Below, piece after piece: positions 8,529-17,425 of a stretch of DNA of 64,000 nt. Source of the DNA: Orychophragmus violaceus. Lineage: Eukaryota > Streptophyta > Magnoliopsida > Brassicales > Brassicaceae. The DNA lies in assembly GCA_030180135.1 (NCBI GenBank), contig CM058233.1, positions 56,750,500-56,814,499 of the forward strand, in the 5' to 3' direction. Position 1 is the stretch's first letter. Each line of letters opens with the position of its first letter. The notes beneath the pieces were generated by a model that saw nothing but the letters and a program-made list of their open reading frames with translations, had not been told where the DNA came from and searched no databases. The position numbers were made by a program, and so were the translations under genes.

Positions 8529-10356
8529 ATGGTTCGAAAGAGTACAGCCAGGGTTAGTCCTTCTGTGGCGGTTGGTCCGGTTGGTCCTTATCCTCCGTCC
8601 AGTTTGACTGTTGACCAAATACGGAAATTGCGGACGAAGTGCCAGATTCCGTCGGAGGTGGAGATTCTTATCCCATCGCCGGACATGTCTCCGGAAACTG
8701 TCGTCGAAGGCCATTGTTGCGCTTCTTATACCTATTTCGATAAATGCGGATTGTTTTTTCCAATCCCTCGCATTATCTCATGGGTTTTAGCTCAGCTCCA
8801 GCTGGCCTTTCACCAGATGACTCCGAATTTTGTTCGGTATGTCGTCGGGCTCGGGGTTAGAGCTGTCGAGGAAGGCATCAATTTTGGAGTCGAGGAGTTG
8901 ATGAGGGTTTGTTCGGTAAAACATAACACTCGTTTTCCCGGAACTTACTACCTCTCTCCTCGCCATGGGAAGATCCTTGATGAGATCCCGACGAGGGATG
9001 TGTGGAAGAGTAAATACTTCTACTTCAGGGTCAACCATCACTCGGTCGAGGATTTTGATTACTCGGTTATCCCGACGAGATGGGCGGCTAACGTTGGTCA
9101 GCTTATAGGGCTTAATAGTTTCCCTAATTGCCGCGGCGTCTTTTATTGATACCGAGCTGTTTGCTAATGACCTTTTTGGTTCCATTGCAGAGGCTCCTGA
9201 ATCATTACCTTTGGACCCGACTACATCGAGTTTGATAGCTCGCCTACGGAGAGGAGATATTCGTTGGTGTAACTTCACGGATCAGCGAATCCGAGCAACT
9301 TTAGGTCCTGCTGCTCGACAACCTCCTCTATACCAACCTCGTCTTTTGCGAGACGAATCACACCTCCTTCGCCAGCCTGCTTTGACTCGAGTCGTTCAGG
9401 CTCCGCTTCGGATTATCGAGCGGACTGAAGAAAGTAAGTGTTCCGGTTAGTCTTTCTGGGGGGTCATCGCGCGTTATGCCCTTCGTTTGCCGGGCTGACC
9501 CGAATCTGCTTCATTTGCAGATCGACCTGTTTCGGACGATAGTTCTACTGCAAGCACCCCTTCTCTTGAAAAGATGTCGCGAAGATCTAGCAGCCGTCGG
9601 AACGGGAAAGATCCCGTTGATTTGGCAAAGAAAATGAAGGCTGGCGACTTGAGCAACGCCCTTCTTTTTGCCATGGACGAGGGGCCTCCTCCTCCTCCTT
9701 CGATCCCTCCTCCTAACCCTGTTCGGGTTTCTCCCGTGGTTGCAGGATCCGGAGAGGCAGATGTGGAGGCGGAGGATTTACCTCCTATTCCGGCCAGTGA
9801 GGAGCCGGTTCGGGCCCCGTCTGAAGAGCCTGCCTTGCGCAACTCTCGGTCGAATGGTTCGAGAGGGTCGAACGGCCGGAGTCGAGGCGGTCCTCCTCCG
9901 GCGGCGAAGCGTCGAAGGACTGATGCAGAGGTGAGCTCGAGAAGATCGTGCCAGAGTGTTGAGGCGAGGCCTGCTTCCTCTGGGTCCTCGGGGTCTTTCA
10001 ACTGGCGCTTTAGGTACCAGAAGGAATGCCCGATTGCGGTTGACCCAACAGGTGTTGCCTATCTGCTAAGGCATTTTAAGCCGGCATGTGTTCAGCTCCC
10101 GGCCGTCGGGGATATGGCTCTTGGTGGTACTTATACCGAGATGATGGCGGCTTGTGGGAAGGTAATAATTTCTTCCTTTCGTTTTGTTTCGTGCTTAACT
10201 TTCTTCACACATTTCCTCTTTCTTTTGTAGGCCTTGGAGGCTGCGAATAGGTTCGCGGCTAGGGCCGAGCGCGAGCTGCGAGAGATACCGCAGGTGAGCG
10301 AGCTCGACACCGTTAAGAAAACGGTCAGCGACCTGAAAGCGCAGCTGCAGGGGGCC
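8529..10356 (+). CDS. Antisense accessory ORF of Gypsy B, exons 1-4 (Transposase_28 / 'putative gypsy type transposon' class)
   Basis: ATG 8529 opens MVRKSTARVSPSVAV. The first exon (to about 9095-9149) contains FPIPRIISWVLAQLQLAFHQM, the N-terminal domain often annotated 'putative gypsy type transposon' (PF04195-like) in plant retroelement ORFs. Splice signals on the plus strand: acceptor TTCCATTGCAG at 9190, donor AAA/GTAAGT at 9434, acceptor TTCATTTGCAG at 9520, donor AAG/GTAATA at 10162, acceptor TTTTGTAG at 10230. The donor of intron 1 is uncertain. Exon 3 is proline- and serine-rich with a basic AAKRRR patch (possible nuclear signal). Exon 4 begins a coiled coil (RFAARAERELREI). The frame is broken at 10356 by the gag-only Copia and resumes at 25337. 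The ORF runs antisense to Gypsy B gag-pol. Function unknown. Confidence 0.65.
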
Positions 10357-10938
10357 TGTTGGGAATGTCCTGAAATCTACTGTACTATCTCTAGAAAGTA
10401 TGATAAATGTCGAGATCAGACATAAGTCATAAATACTGGGTGATCATGATGGCTTGCTAGAGTCCGCTCTTGATCTATAAGTTTAGGACTTATTACCAGT
10501 ATTGTATGATCCCGAAGGGTCACACACCATAGCTAACGGGAAAGTTAAATGGAATTAATACGGTAAGATGCAATGGCATTTACTGTATTAGATCAGAGAA
10601 TTGGGCCAGACAAAATACAGGCTTTTGTCTGATTTGTGTCTTGGGCCCAAAAGATTAATGAGCCATTAGTCTAAAGACTTGGGCCCATTAATGAGAGGTT
10701 AAGGATTCGAAAACCCTAAGGGATTAAGTATCCCACACGATTTTGGGTTTGTGGCCGCGAGTCTCTTTCTCTCTAACTCTCTCTTTTCTGATCTGATCCA
10801 TCTCTTTGGTCTAGCAGCCATCCCGGCTTGTAAGAGTGTGGATACCAAAGGAGGAGCAGGTTGTTCATCTGTTCTAACTGATCTCATCATTACCATCAAT
10901 TATCCGCTGCAATCTGAAAGGTAATGATCCAGGTTTGG
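10357..10938 (+). repeat. 5' LTR of gag-only Copia, first part
   Basis: 582 bp from TGTTGGGAATG up to CCAGGTTTGG, where the Athila element enters. The remaining 100 bp are at 18608-18707. The short ORF on its minus strand is a shadow. Confidence 0.9.
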
Positions 10939-12115
10939 TGATATACCATGGATTTTATGGCTTTTAAGCATGGTATATGTGTTATTTATCGAGTCTTTTA
11001 CTATGTTTTAGAGTCTTTTCAGGTGTTTATTAGGTACAAACACATTTGGAGCATATTTGGTGATTTAGACACTTTCTGGAGCTAATTGAAGTATTTGGCC
11101 GAGAGATGGAGTTCACTGTCCGAAACAGAGAAAGGTGTCGATCGTTGCATTCCTAGCATCGATCGATGCACCAGCGAAATGGGCCAAAAGACGGTTTAAT
11201 AAAGAATGATGAAACTGCAGTCCTGCCCAGAAGTTCCTAATATTTACAAAGAAGCCCCAAAACGTGTTTTAGGATTATAATTAGGTTTTACAACCACTTG
11301 TTAGGCGAAGCTTTTCTTACGTTAAGTTTTACTCAGAGAGAGTTGAGGGGCTGATCCTGATCTCAAAGGAGACTTGATTTTGAACCCCAGTTCTTATTTG
11401 ATTATATGATATTTGGTTTTCTACTTATGATATCTTCTGTTTCGATGAACATGTCTGAGTAGATCACCTGTTAGGTTGAAGGATTCTCATCAAGGATTTC
11501 AGAGAATTATAGTTTAATTAATCTGTAGAGACCCATATCTGCTAGTTCTTTATCTAAGTTGTTCTTAATGCTTAATATGGAGTAGCTAATCAGAGTTATG
11601 ATGTTAGGTTGATTAATTCAGCGGAAGTTGGTTAATTTAACTAGAAAGAATTTAGATAAGCAATTAAACTTTGCGCAAACGGAAGTTTGGTTTAGGATAA
11701 TTGTGAACATATCAAACTTGGACTTATTGCTAGTTTAATCTGTTAGTTCTCGCAAACGAAAGTTTGGTTTGCTGCACTTAGACTTAGAGAATTATCGCAA
11801 AGGAATTTGGTTAATTCTATATCAGTGTTTGAGTTCTAGAATAGTTATTGATTGGATCTAGATAGATTGATTGCTTGCGTTCCTGATTTCCTGAGAACTC
11901 CTGAAACCTAACGCTTTGCCCTCTTGCTTACAAACTCACTTGATTTACTTTGCTATTTCGTTTACTGTTTTCACATCTGCTTCGCTTAATTTAATCTGAA
12001 TTACTAATAATCTATTGTGTGACTGAGAGTCCTCGTGGGATTCGATACCTTATATACTACGATTGCATTAACTGTGCACTTGCAGTAGAATAGGGAAAAC
12101 TATATAGACCTATCA
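10939..12115 (+). repeat. 5' LTR of Athila (unit 1)
   Basis: TGATATACCATGG ... GACCTATCA, 1177 bp. It holds one pair of CGATCG palindromes (11139 and 11160, spacing 21 bp) and GCGCAAACGGAAGTTTGG-type short repeats at about 11680-11790. Confidence 0.92.
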
Positions 12116-12122
12116 AGTTTTT

Positions 12123-12140
12123 TGGCGCCGTTGCCGGGGA
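12123..12140 (+). promoter_or_regulatory. Athila primer binding site (tRNA-Asp type)
   Basis: TGGCGCCGTTGCCGGGGA, a few bases after the 5' LTR end at 12115. This is the usual PBS of Athila and many plant Gypsy elements. Confidence 0.85.
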
Positions 12141-12298
12141 CTCTTTGAGTTCACCTATAGATTTAGTACTAGGATCTAGACTAAGCATTCTTTTTAATTT
12201 TCTTGTTTACTCACGTTTTTGAATTTTGGATTCGCAGGGATTCGCACTGCATCGATCGTTGCTCACCTTGCATCGATCGACACAAGGCGAGAACAGCG

Positions 12299-13564
12299 AT
12301 GCTGAGATCTGAGACGTTCAATAGGTTCCGCGCCATGGAACCTGTGATTCTAATTCGCGGTGAAAACGGCGTTCTACGAGACCAAGAGGGTCACATATGC
12401 AACACAAAAGGTCAGAAAATAGATGGGGAAGGAAATCCCATCTTACCGGATTACCATGTATTGGTTGGGCAAGTAGCTGAGATGCAAAATAAGATAGATG
12501 ACATCCACGACATCTTACTTAGGGAGAGACAGTTCCGAGCAGAGGCAGACACTGATAAGTTTGCAGAGGTACGCTACATGGCTGGAGACGACTCTTATGG
12601 ACATACCTTGGAACATCAGCAGAGACAGGGTTCTAGGCACACTCAAGGATCGAGAGACCATAATTATACTTCCCATCTGGCATCTCCTACACAAAGGAGC
12701 AAACTAGAGATGATGTTAGAGCAATCAATTGAAAGACAACAGCAGAACACAGCTTCTTTCAGCTCGAAGCTAGAGAACCTGTACACTAATTTGAATGAGA
12801 AATTTGAATCCTTGAGCATTCGTATGAAGCAGCTGGACACACAGATGGATCAAGTTCCAAGTTCTACCCCAACAAAGGATTCTCAAGAAGCTCATGACAG
12901 CAACATTCTCACTCAGGATAACACACAGATGGATCATGGATCATGTCTAGCAGTTAAGGCTGTGGAATTTGTGGAAGACAGAGGGAGATTTGATGTTGAA
13001 TTACCTGAGTTCGAAAGCTTCGATGCACCTGACTCAACAGAGATTGACATGGATCTTTTGACTTGGATAGTCCAGATTGAAGCGGGACCAAGCCAAGAAG
13101 AGAAATTTGAATCTGAGATAGCTGGAATGGACCGAGAAGCAGATAAACCCGAGACTGTAGTTGAAACCCGAGTTGAGACGACAGCATCGATCGTTGCATC
13201 ACACGCACCGATCGTTGCACCCCGAAGGGAACCAGTTTCGCCCATATCTCGAGAACCTGCTAAGGAAAAAGCCTACAAACCTCCGATACCATTCCCGAAA
13301 GCTCCCGTTAAATCTACAAATGTGGTTCAGTGCACATTGGTGGTTGACAAGAAGATGGTGGTTCCACAAGAGCCTATTCTAACATCTTCAAGGCCTAAAA
13401 CTACTCATAAACAAAAGGCTCCGAACATCAAATCTTTGCCAAAGGTAAAACATAAATCCTCTAAGTCTAAACCTCCTGACTCCACTGTTTTGAATGCAGG
13501 AAAGAGCGTTAAAACACCCAAGTGTCAATCCCACCCTACATTCCTCCCCACATTCCTAGGATGA
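12299..13564 (+). CDS. Athila gag-derived ORF (421 aa)
   Basis: First ATG at 12299 (MLRSETFNRF); the open frame extends further upstream but without an ATG. The N-terminal segment RDQEGHICNTKGQKIDGEG resembles the N-terminus of Brassicaceae Athila Gag (DEEGH-RNA-GQRIDAQG). The middle (about residues 140-200) is a heptad-rich coiled coil, with SSKLENLYTNLNEKFESLSI like the Gag C-terminal coil. The capsid core expected between them and any CCHC knuckle are missing. The C-terminal third is lysine/proline-rich and disordered. Residues around 13185-13215 repeat IVA-HAP-IVAP because a pair of CGATCG palindromes is read in frame. In unit 2 the TGA here reads CGA after the interrupting Copia, so the end of the ORF is not fixed between copies. 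Confidence 0.6.
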   Translation: MLRSETFNRFRAMEPVILIRGENGVLRDQEGHICNTKGQKIDGEGNPILPDYHVLVGQVAEMQNKIDDIHDILLRERQFRAEADTDKFAEVRYMAGDDSYGHTLEHQQRQGSRHTQGSRDHNYTSHLASPTQRSKLEMMLEQSIERQQQNTASFSSKLENLYTNLNEKFESLSIRMKQLDTQMDQVPSSTPTKDSQEAHDSNILTQDNTQMDHGSCLAVKAVEFVEDRGRFDVELPEFESFDAPDSTEIDMDLLTWIVQIEAGPSQEEKFESEIAGMDREADKPETVVETRVETTASIVASHAPIVAPRREPVSPISREPAKEKAYKPPIPFPKAPVKSTNVVQCTLVVDKKMVVPQEPILTSSRPKTTHKQKAPNIKSLPKVKHKSSKSKPPDSTVLNAGKSVKTPKCQSHPTFLPTFLG

Positions 13565-14085
13565 CATCATGCTGCAACTGCTTACACACCACCATGGATG
13601 ATAAGGCATTCACAGAGACACTCAAAGTCTCTGTTGAAACCACCATAAGTTTGACCTCTTTTCCAAAAGTCAAGCTAATGACTTAAAACAAGCGCTGAGT
13701 GGGAGGCAACCCACTGTTAGGTTTAATTATTTTTCTTTCTCATTTTTTGGTGTTTTTCTTAGGATTTAACGTTTTTAGTTGTTTTTGTTAGTTATTAGAT
13801 ACAGAACACAAGTCTGGAGATGTGTGACGATCGTTGCTCACATGCGCAACGGTCGTTGCATTTGGTTTAAATCGAAAATTAAGGTACGTTGAGCTAAACC
13901 GGAATCAATCTGGTTCAACAGGCATCGATCGTTGCCCCTAAAGCAACGATCGTTGCACCCACGACCAGGTAAGTTACCTTAAACCCTCTTTTCTCTTCTT
14001 CTTCTCCATTTCTTTTGGTCGACACACCGAGAACCTCCACCTAAAAATCATCATTTTCTTCATCAAATTTCTTGTTTCCGAGTGC
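13565..14085 (+). other. Athila inter-ORF noncoding region
   Basis: No gene. Contains the GTGGG-AGGCAA-CCCAC hairpin (13699-13714) embedded in GCGCTGAGTGGGAGGCAACC, two palindrome pairs (13828-13855, 13926-13952), and CT-rich sequence leading into a TATA-like box. Confidence 0.6.
13699..13714 (+). other. Hairpin GTGGG-AGGCAA-CCCAC
   Basis: Perfect 5-bp stem with 6-nt loop in the AAGCGCTGAGTGGGAGGCAA context shortly after the gag-like ORF. A similar 'GTGGGAGGCAACCCA' sequence is familiar from other plant Athila-type elements. It is conserved in unit 2 (about 42767-42783). Confidence 0.55.
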
Positions 14086-14509
14086 TATATACTTATATTT
14101 AAGCTCCTAATCCATTTCTCCCACTCTTCTCTCACGAAATCAAGGTAATGCACTTCGATTTTCAGATTTTCGGATTAAATTTTTAGGGTTTTAAGAATTG
14201 GGAATGTTGGCCGAAATTGATGAATGCACGTTAAAATGGATATGATTTAGGTTGCTAGATGATATATTGTCGCCGATTGTGTGATTGATTGCATGACTTG
14301 GAACGAATTTTGTTGACTGTTGATTGCGGCCAGAATCGCCCTGCAACGATCGCTGCCCTTGAGCAACGGTCGTTACTCGACGATTCTGGGGAAATGTTCG
14401 ATTACTCGGAATCGCCCTGCAACGATCGCTACCTTAGTGCAACGGTCGTTGCACGACGATTCAACAGAGAGTTGCCGAGACTAATTTGTTCAAATTTTCT
14501 GTTTTGCAG
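14086..14509 (+). promoter_or_regulatory. Putative internal promoter and 5'-leader intron for Athila ORF-1
   Basis: TATATA at 14086-14091 is followed by a CT-rich leader and a consensus donor CAAG/GTAATG (GT at 14145). The acceptor TTCTGTTTTGCAG ends at 14509, and ATG starts at the next base. The implied 365-nt intron contains two tandem hairpin units. The arrangement resembles a plant gene with a leader intron. The acceptor could instead serve a spliced subgenomic RNA from the LTR. Confidence 0.5.
14332..14462. repeat. Two tandem hairpin units within the leader intron
   Basis: Unit a is 14332-14387 (arms AGAATCG ... CGATTCT) and unit b 14409-14462 (arms GAATCG ... CGATTC). Each holds CCCTGCAACGATCGCT and GCAACGGTCGTT, so nested stems can form. 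Confidence 0.7.
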
Positions 14510-16045
14510 ATGGCAACCCAGAATCAACCCCGCAAGAAACGAGCACAGGCCGCAAGCGCCTCACGACAATACATTCCGCCACCGGAATGGTTGCACAGGG
14601 ATTCAGATCCTCCACAGCCGTATCATTTGGTTCATGCGACCATAGGACAACCATGGCCAAGGCCAGAGAAACTTCCGATTCAGTCTGATCGCATTTGGAG
14701 TGGTTCTATTAAGAGGATGCTCGGTACGGATGATTTCACAGAGAGGCCGCTACACGAGTACTGGGACGAATACGACACTTTGTTGTATAATGGTTGGTGT
14801 GGTATGGAGATAGCGCCAACCAAGTTCGCTGATTACTCAACCTGCAAGAGTCTCGGCATAGACACGCAGGTTATGGAGCTGTGCAGAGGCATTGGTCTAG
14901 GGACAATGCCGATGCAGCCTTACGATTTATACCCAGAGCTGGTAAGACAGTTGCAGGCCACATGCAGAGTTGTCTACCCAAACCCGGACAGCATGGATGC
15001 TCGAGGAGGCACTTTCACCTTCATGTGTCTCGGCGCCAGGTATCGAGTACCCCTTCTCGATATCTGTAGGATTTATGGGTTCAGCATTGAGCAGCCACAC
15101 ACCGACATGACCCTTCCATGGGAACCAGCAGAGGCAGTACAGTTCTGGCAGTACATTGGTGGTGGACGGTATCACTCACGGACTACGCCTGTTATTCAGG
15201 TTAGGCATCCGGTTCTCAGGTATGTCTTGCGTATCTTGGGACGCACTCTATTGTGCAAGCATGAGGCCAACAAGATGCGCAAGAACGAGTTGGAGTTCCT
15301 ATTTAGAGGACTGACAGAGCAGTTCAGGAGTACGGATGTGCGGAACTCGGCTAGGAAAGTCAACCTGGGAGCCGTATTTGCTCATCATCTTTGCGAGCTG
15401 CAGAAGAAGCCTTATGAAGGCGCGCGCAAGGAGACAGTAGGGAGTCTTCTCACTCCTATTTTCAGACACTGCGGGATCCCTATGAGGGATACAGAGTGCG
15501 TTACCGAGCGCGAGTTTTTGGATCTCAGTCACTTGCAGAGTGCTACGTGGCTGAAGGAGGGACGAGTGTGGGTTTATTACGACCCTGAGGATACACAGTA
15601 TGGTATTGATCTTCCTGCTACTAGGTTGACTCAGGTTGATACCATTGATGCTTTGAGCTTCCGCCCTCCTGCCAGAGATCGACGCGCAGTGCCTACCATG
15701 GCTCATCCGCTGGGAGAGCCTTCTACGAGAGCTTCGTCCTCCTCTGCTCCTGCGCCAGCGCCTGCCCCAGCCGACGATGTGGGTCCCTTTCCAGAGCCTG
15801 CGATGCCTTACGGTGCATACTCTGAGGCAGAGTGGAGAGAGAGATCAGATGGTATGTTTCGAGTTTTCTGGAACTTCATGCGTACTTGCAGCTGCAGGAG
15901 GCCACCACAGGTTCAGCAGCCAGTACCCGCTTCTCGACGCAGACGACGATCCCCGACTCCTCCTCCCACGACTGACACTGATCCCGCAGCTGAGGCAGCC
16001 GATGACGATGCACTGTATGGAGGGATAGATGATGTTAGCGAGTGA
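14510..16045 (+). CDS. ATHILA ORF-1-type protein (511 aa)
   Basis: Start chosen at ATG 14510 (MATQNQPRKKRAQ), directly after the splice acceptor. Similar to the Arabidopsis retrotransposon ORF-1 family (PF03078-like): the core FTFMCLGARYRVPLLDICRIYGF, the tryptophan-rich FWQYIGG segment, and RHPVLRYVLRILGRTLL with a charged helix after it. The basic N-terminus could be a nuclear or nucleic-acid-binding tail. The C-terminus is proline/alanine-rich and then arginine-rich (SRRRRRSP), ending acidic. In full-length Athila this ORF follows pol and has been called env-like; its function is unproven. Here pol is absent. The frame is intact in both units (residue changes Q/L and T/A), despite lack of autonomy. 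Confidence 0.75.
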   Translation: MATQNQPRKKRAQAASASRQYIPPPEWLHRDSDPPQPYHLVHATIGQPWPRPEKLPIQSDRIWSGSIKRMLGTDDFTERPLHEYWDEYDTLLYNGWCGMEIAPTKFADYSTCKSLGIDTQVMELCRGIGLGTMPMQPYDLYPELVRQLQATCRVVYPNPDSMDARGGTFTFMCLGARYRVPLLDICRIYGFSIEQPHTDMTLPWEPAEAVQFWQYIGGGRYHSRTTPVIQVRHPVLRYVLRILGRTLLCKHEANKMRKNELEFLFRGLTEQFRSTDVRNSARKVNLGAVFAHHLCELQKKPYEGARKETVGSLLTPIFRHCGIPMRDTECVTEREFLDLSHLQSATWLKEGRVWVYYDPEDTQYGIDLPATRLTQVDTIDALSFRPPARDRRAVPTMAHPLGEPSTRASSSSAPAPAPAPADDVGPFPEPAMPYGAYSEAEWRERSDGMFRVFWNFMRTCSCRRPPQVQQPVPASRRRRRSPTPPPTTDTDPAAEAADDDALYGGIDDVSE

Positions 16046-17425
16046 GCGTAGTCTCCATTTTCAGACATTCGGTTCTGTATTCTGACTTTTTTATCTTTTC
16101 TTGCACTTTTGTTTTTCATTTATTTAGGATTTGCTATGTTTGGATGATTTGTATTTTGTTCGGTACTTCTTTTGCTTCGATTTTACTGTGTTTCTAGTGT
16201 TCTCAGCTTGCAGGTTTTTAAAAATTGACATAAACCGACGGACTAACCTGCTAACTAGCTGTCTGATCCGATACACGCATTGCAACGATCGTTGCTGCTT
16301 TGAGCAACGATCGACACTCAACGAAAAATCGCCAAGTAACGGTCGATGCACTTAGTGCAACGATCGATGCGTGTGCGACAGAGGTAAAACCCGACAGAAC
16401 TAAAACATCCATTAACAATTTTTCTTTCTTTTTACCGATCCTTCACTGGACACTACTGGGGACAGTGTGTCTTAAGTGTGGGGGAGGTGCTACTGACTTT
16501 TGTTTTCTGTTTTCTTAAGAGTCAGTCCGTTTTTCAAAATTTTTGTTTTATTGAGTCAAAATTGTTTAAGTAAGAAACTATGATTTTCTGAGAAGATTTA
16601 CAAGACTTGCAGGAACTTAAGTAACCATTGGGATGAAGTTGCAGGATCTATCTATGACTATTAGAAAACTCCATCACAGATCAACCTACTGGGAACACCC
16701 ACATCACTTCAGGTATCAGAGGATCCTTTACTGACTTCAACCTTAATACTGACTTAGATTTCTCACCTAAGGGCTTGGTATGCTTTATGTCGGATTCCCT
16801 GTTAGTTCTGACACAGCCTGTAAACCTGTCCTATTTAGTCCCCTTCTCCCCTTCTGTAAAGTAAAAAAAAAAAAAAAAATAATAATAATAATAAACTGAG
16901 GATGAGTTAGTAACTCCGAAGTGGTCATGGGAATAGTAGCAAACACTATTATCTCTCATGTGATCCATGGAATGTGTCCAAAGTACACCCCATAACGGGA
17001 AGAACACTGATAAAAAAAATAAAATGATACCCAATGGGGAAAAATCAGTTGTTAAAGAAGGGAAAGAGAAGAAAGGAACTAGAGAAAGATAGTATGGTGG
17101 TCTAGAGCTGATAAGGTAAGAATCCATGTGCCTTTAGATCGATACTCCTTAGGTGAGACCGCACTTAAATAATTGCAGAAGTCAGTAGGGAGAATTTGAA
17201 TGCTTGAATGTGATTGTGGAGTTTACCTAGGACAATTCCTAAGTGTGGGGGAAGTACATTGTGGTCTTGATATCCTGTGATTAATTTTTGCAGTGGTTTA
17301 CTAAGGGGAATCTGAGTATTGTAGCTTCTAGGATGAAATGAGTTTCTGAAGAGTTTTCAAACCTCTTGACTACATTTAGTTCTTTGTCTTGCTTGAGGAC
17401 AAGCAAGAGCTAAGTGTGGGGGAGT
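16046..17425 (+). other. Athila 3' noncoding region
   Basis: No gene. Contains two palindrome pairs (16286-16366), a poly-A/(AAT)n microsatellite (16862-16894, different length in unit 2), and three copies of TAAGTGTGGGGGA (16473, 17240, 17411), the last being the PPT. Confidence 0.65.
17388..17425 (+). promoter_or_regulatory. Conserved hairpin plus Athila polypurine tract
   Basis: CTTGCTTGAGGACAAGCAAG (17388-17407) is a perfect 8-bp stem with AGGA loop. It is followed by TAAGTGTGGGGGAGT, which abuts the 3' LTR at 17426. This hairpin-PPT pairing is known from Athila and related plant Gypsy elements. Confidence 0.75.

Larger units (their letters stand above)
11139..16366. repeat. Nine paired CGATCG palindromes in Athila
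   Basis: Core CGATCG (or CGGTCG) start positions come in close pairs: 11139/11160, 12253/12274, 13188/13209, 13828/13850, 13926/13947, 14347/14367, 14423/14443, 16286/16308 and 16340/16361. Spacings are 20-22 bp. Most cores are extended as GCAACGATCGTTGC or GCATCGATCGATGC, and the two members often form an inverted repeat (TTGC-N7-GCAA between cores). They lie in LTR, coding, intron and noncoding parts alike. The 3' LTR repeats the first pair, and unit 2 repeats all of them. Confidence 0.8.

Noticed and set aside
10699..10899. 66-aa minus-strand ORF in the Copia LTR (also 24992 and 54106)
   Set aside because: Lies wholly in LTR copies and is present only because the LTR is repeated; no coding signs.
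15299..15706. Minus-strand 135-aa ORF opposite Athila ORF-1
   Set aside because: Shadow of the real frame; no independent features.
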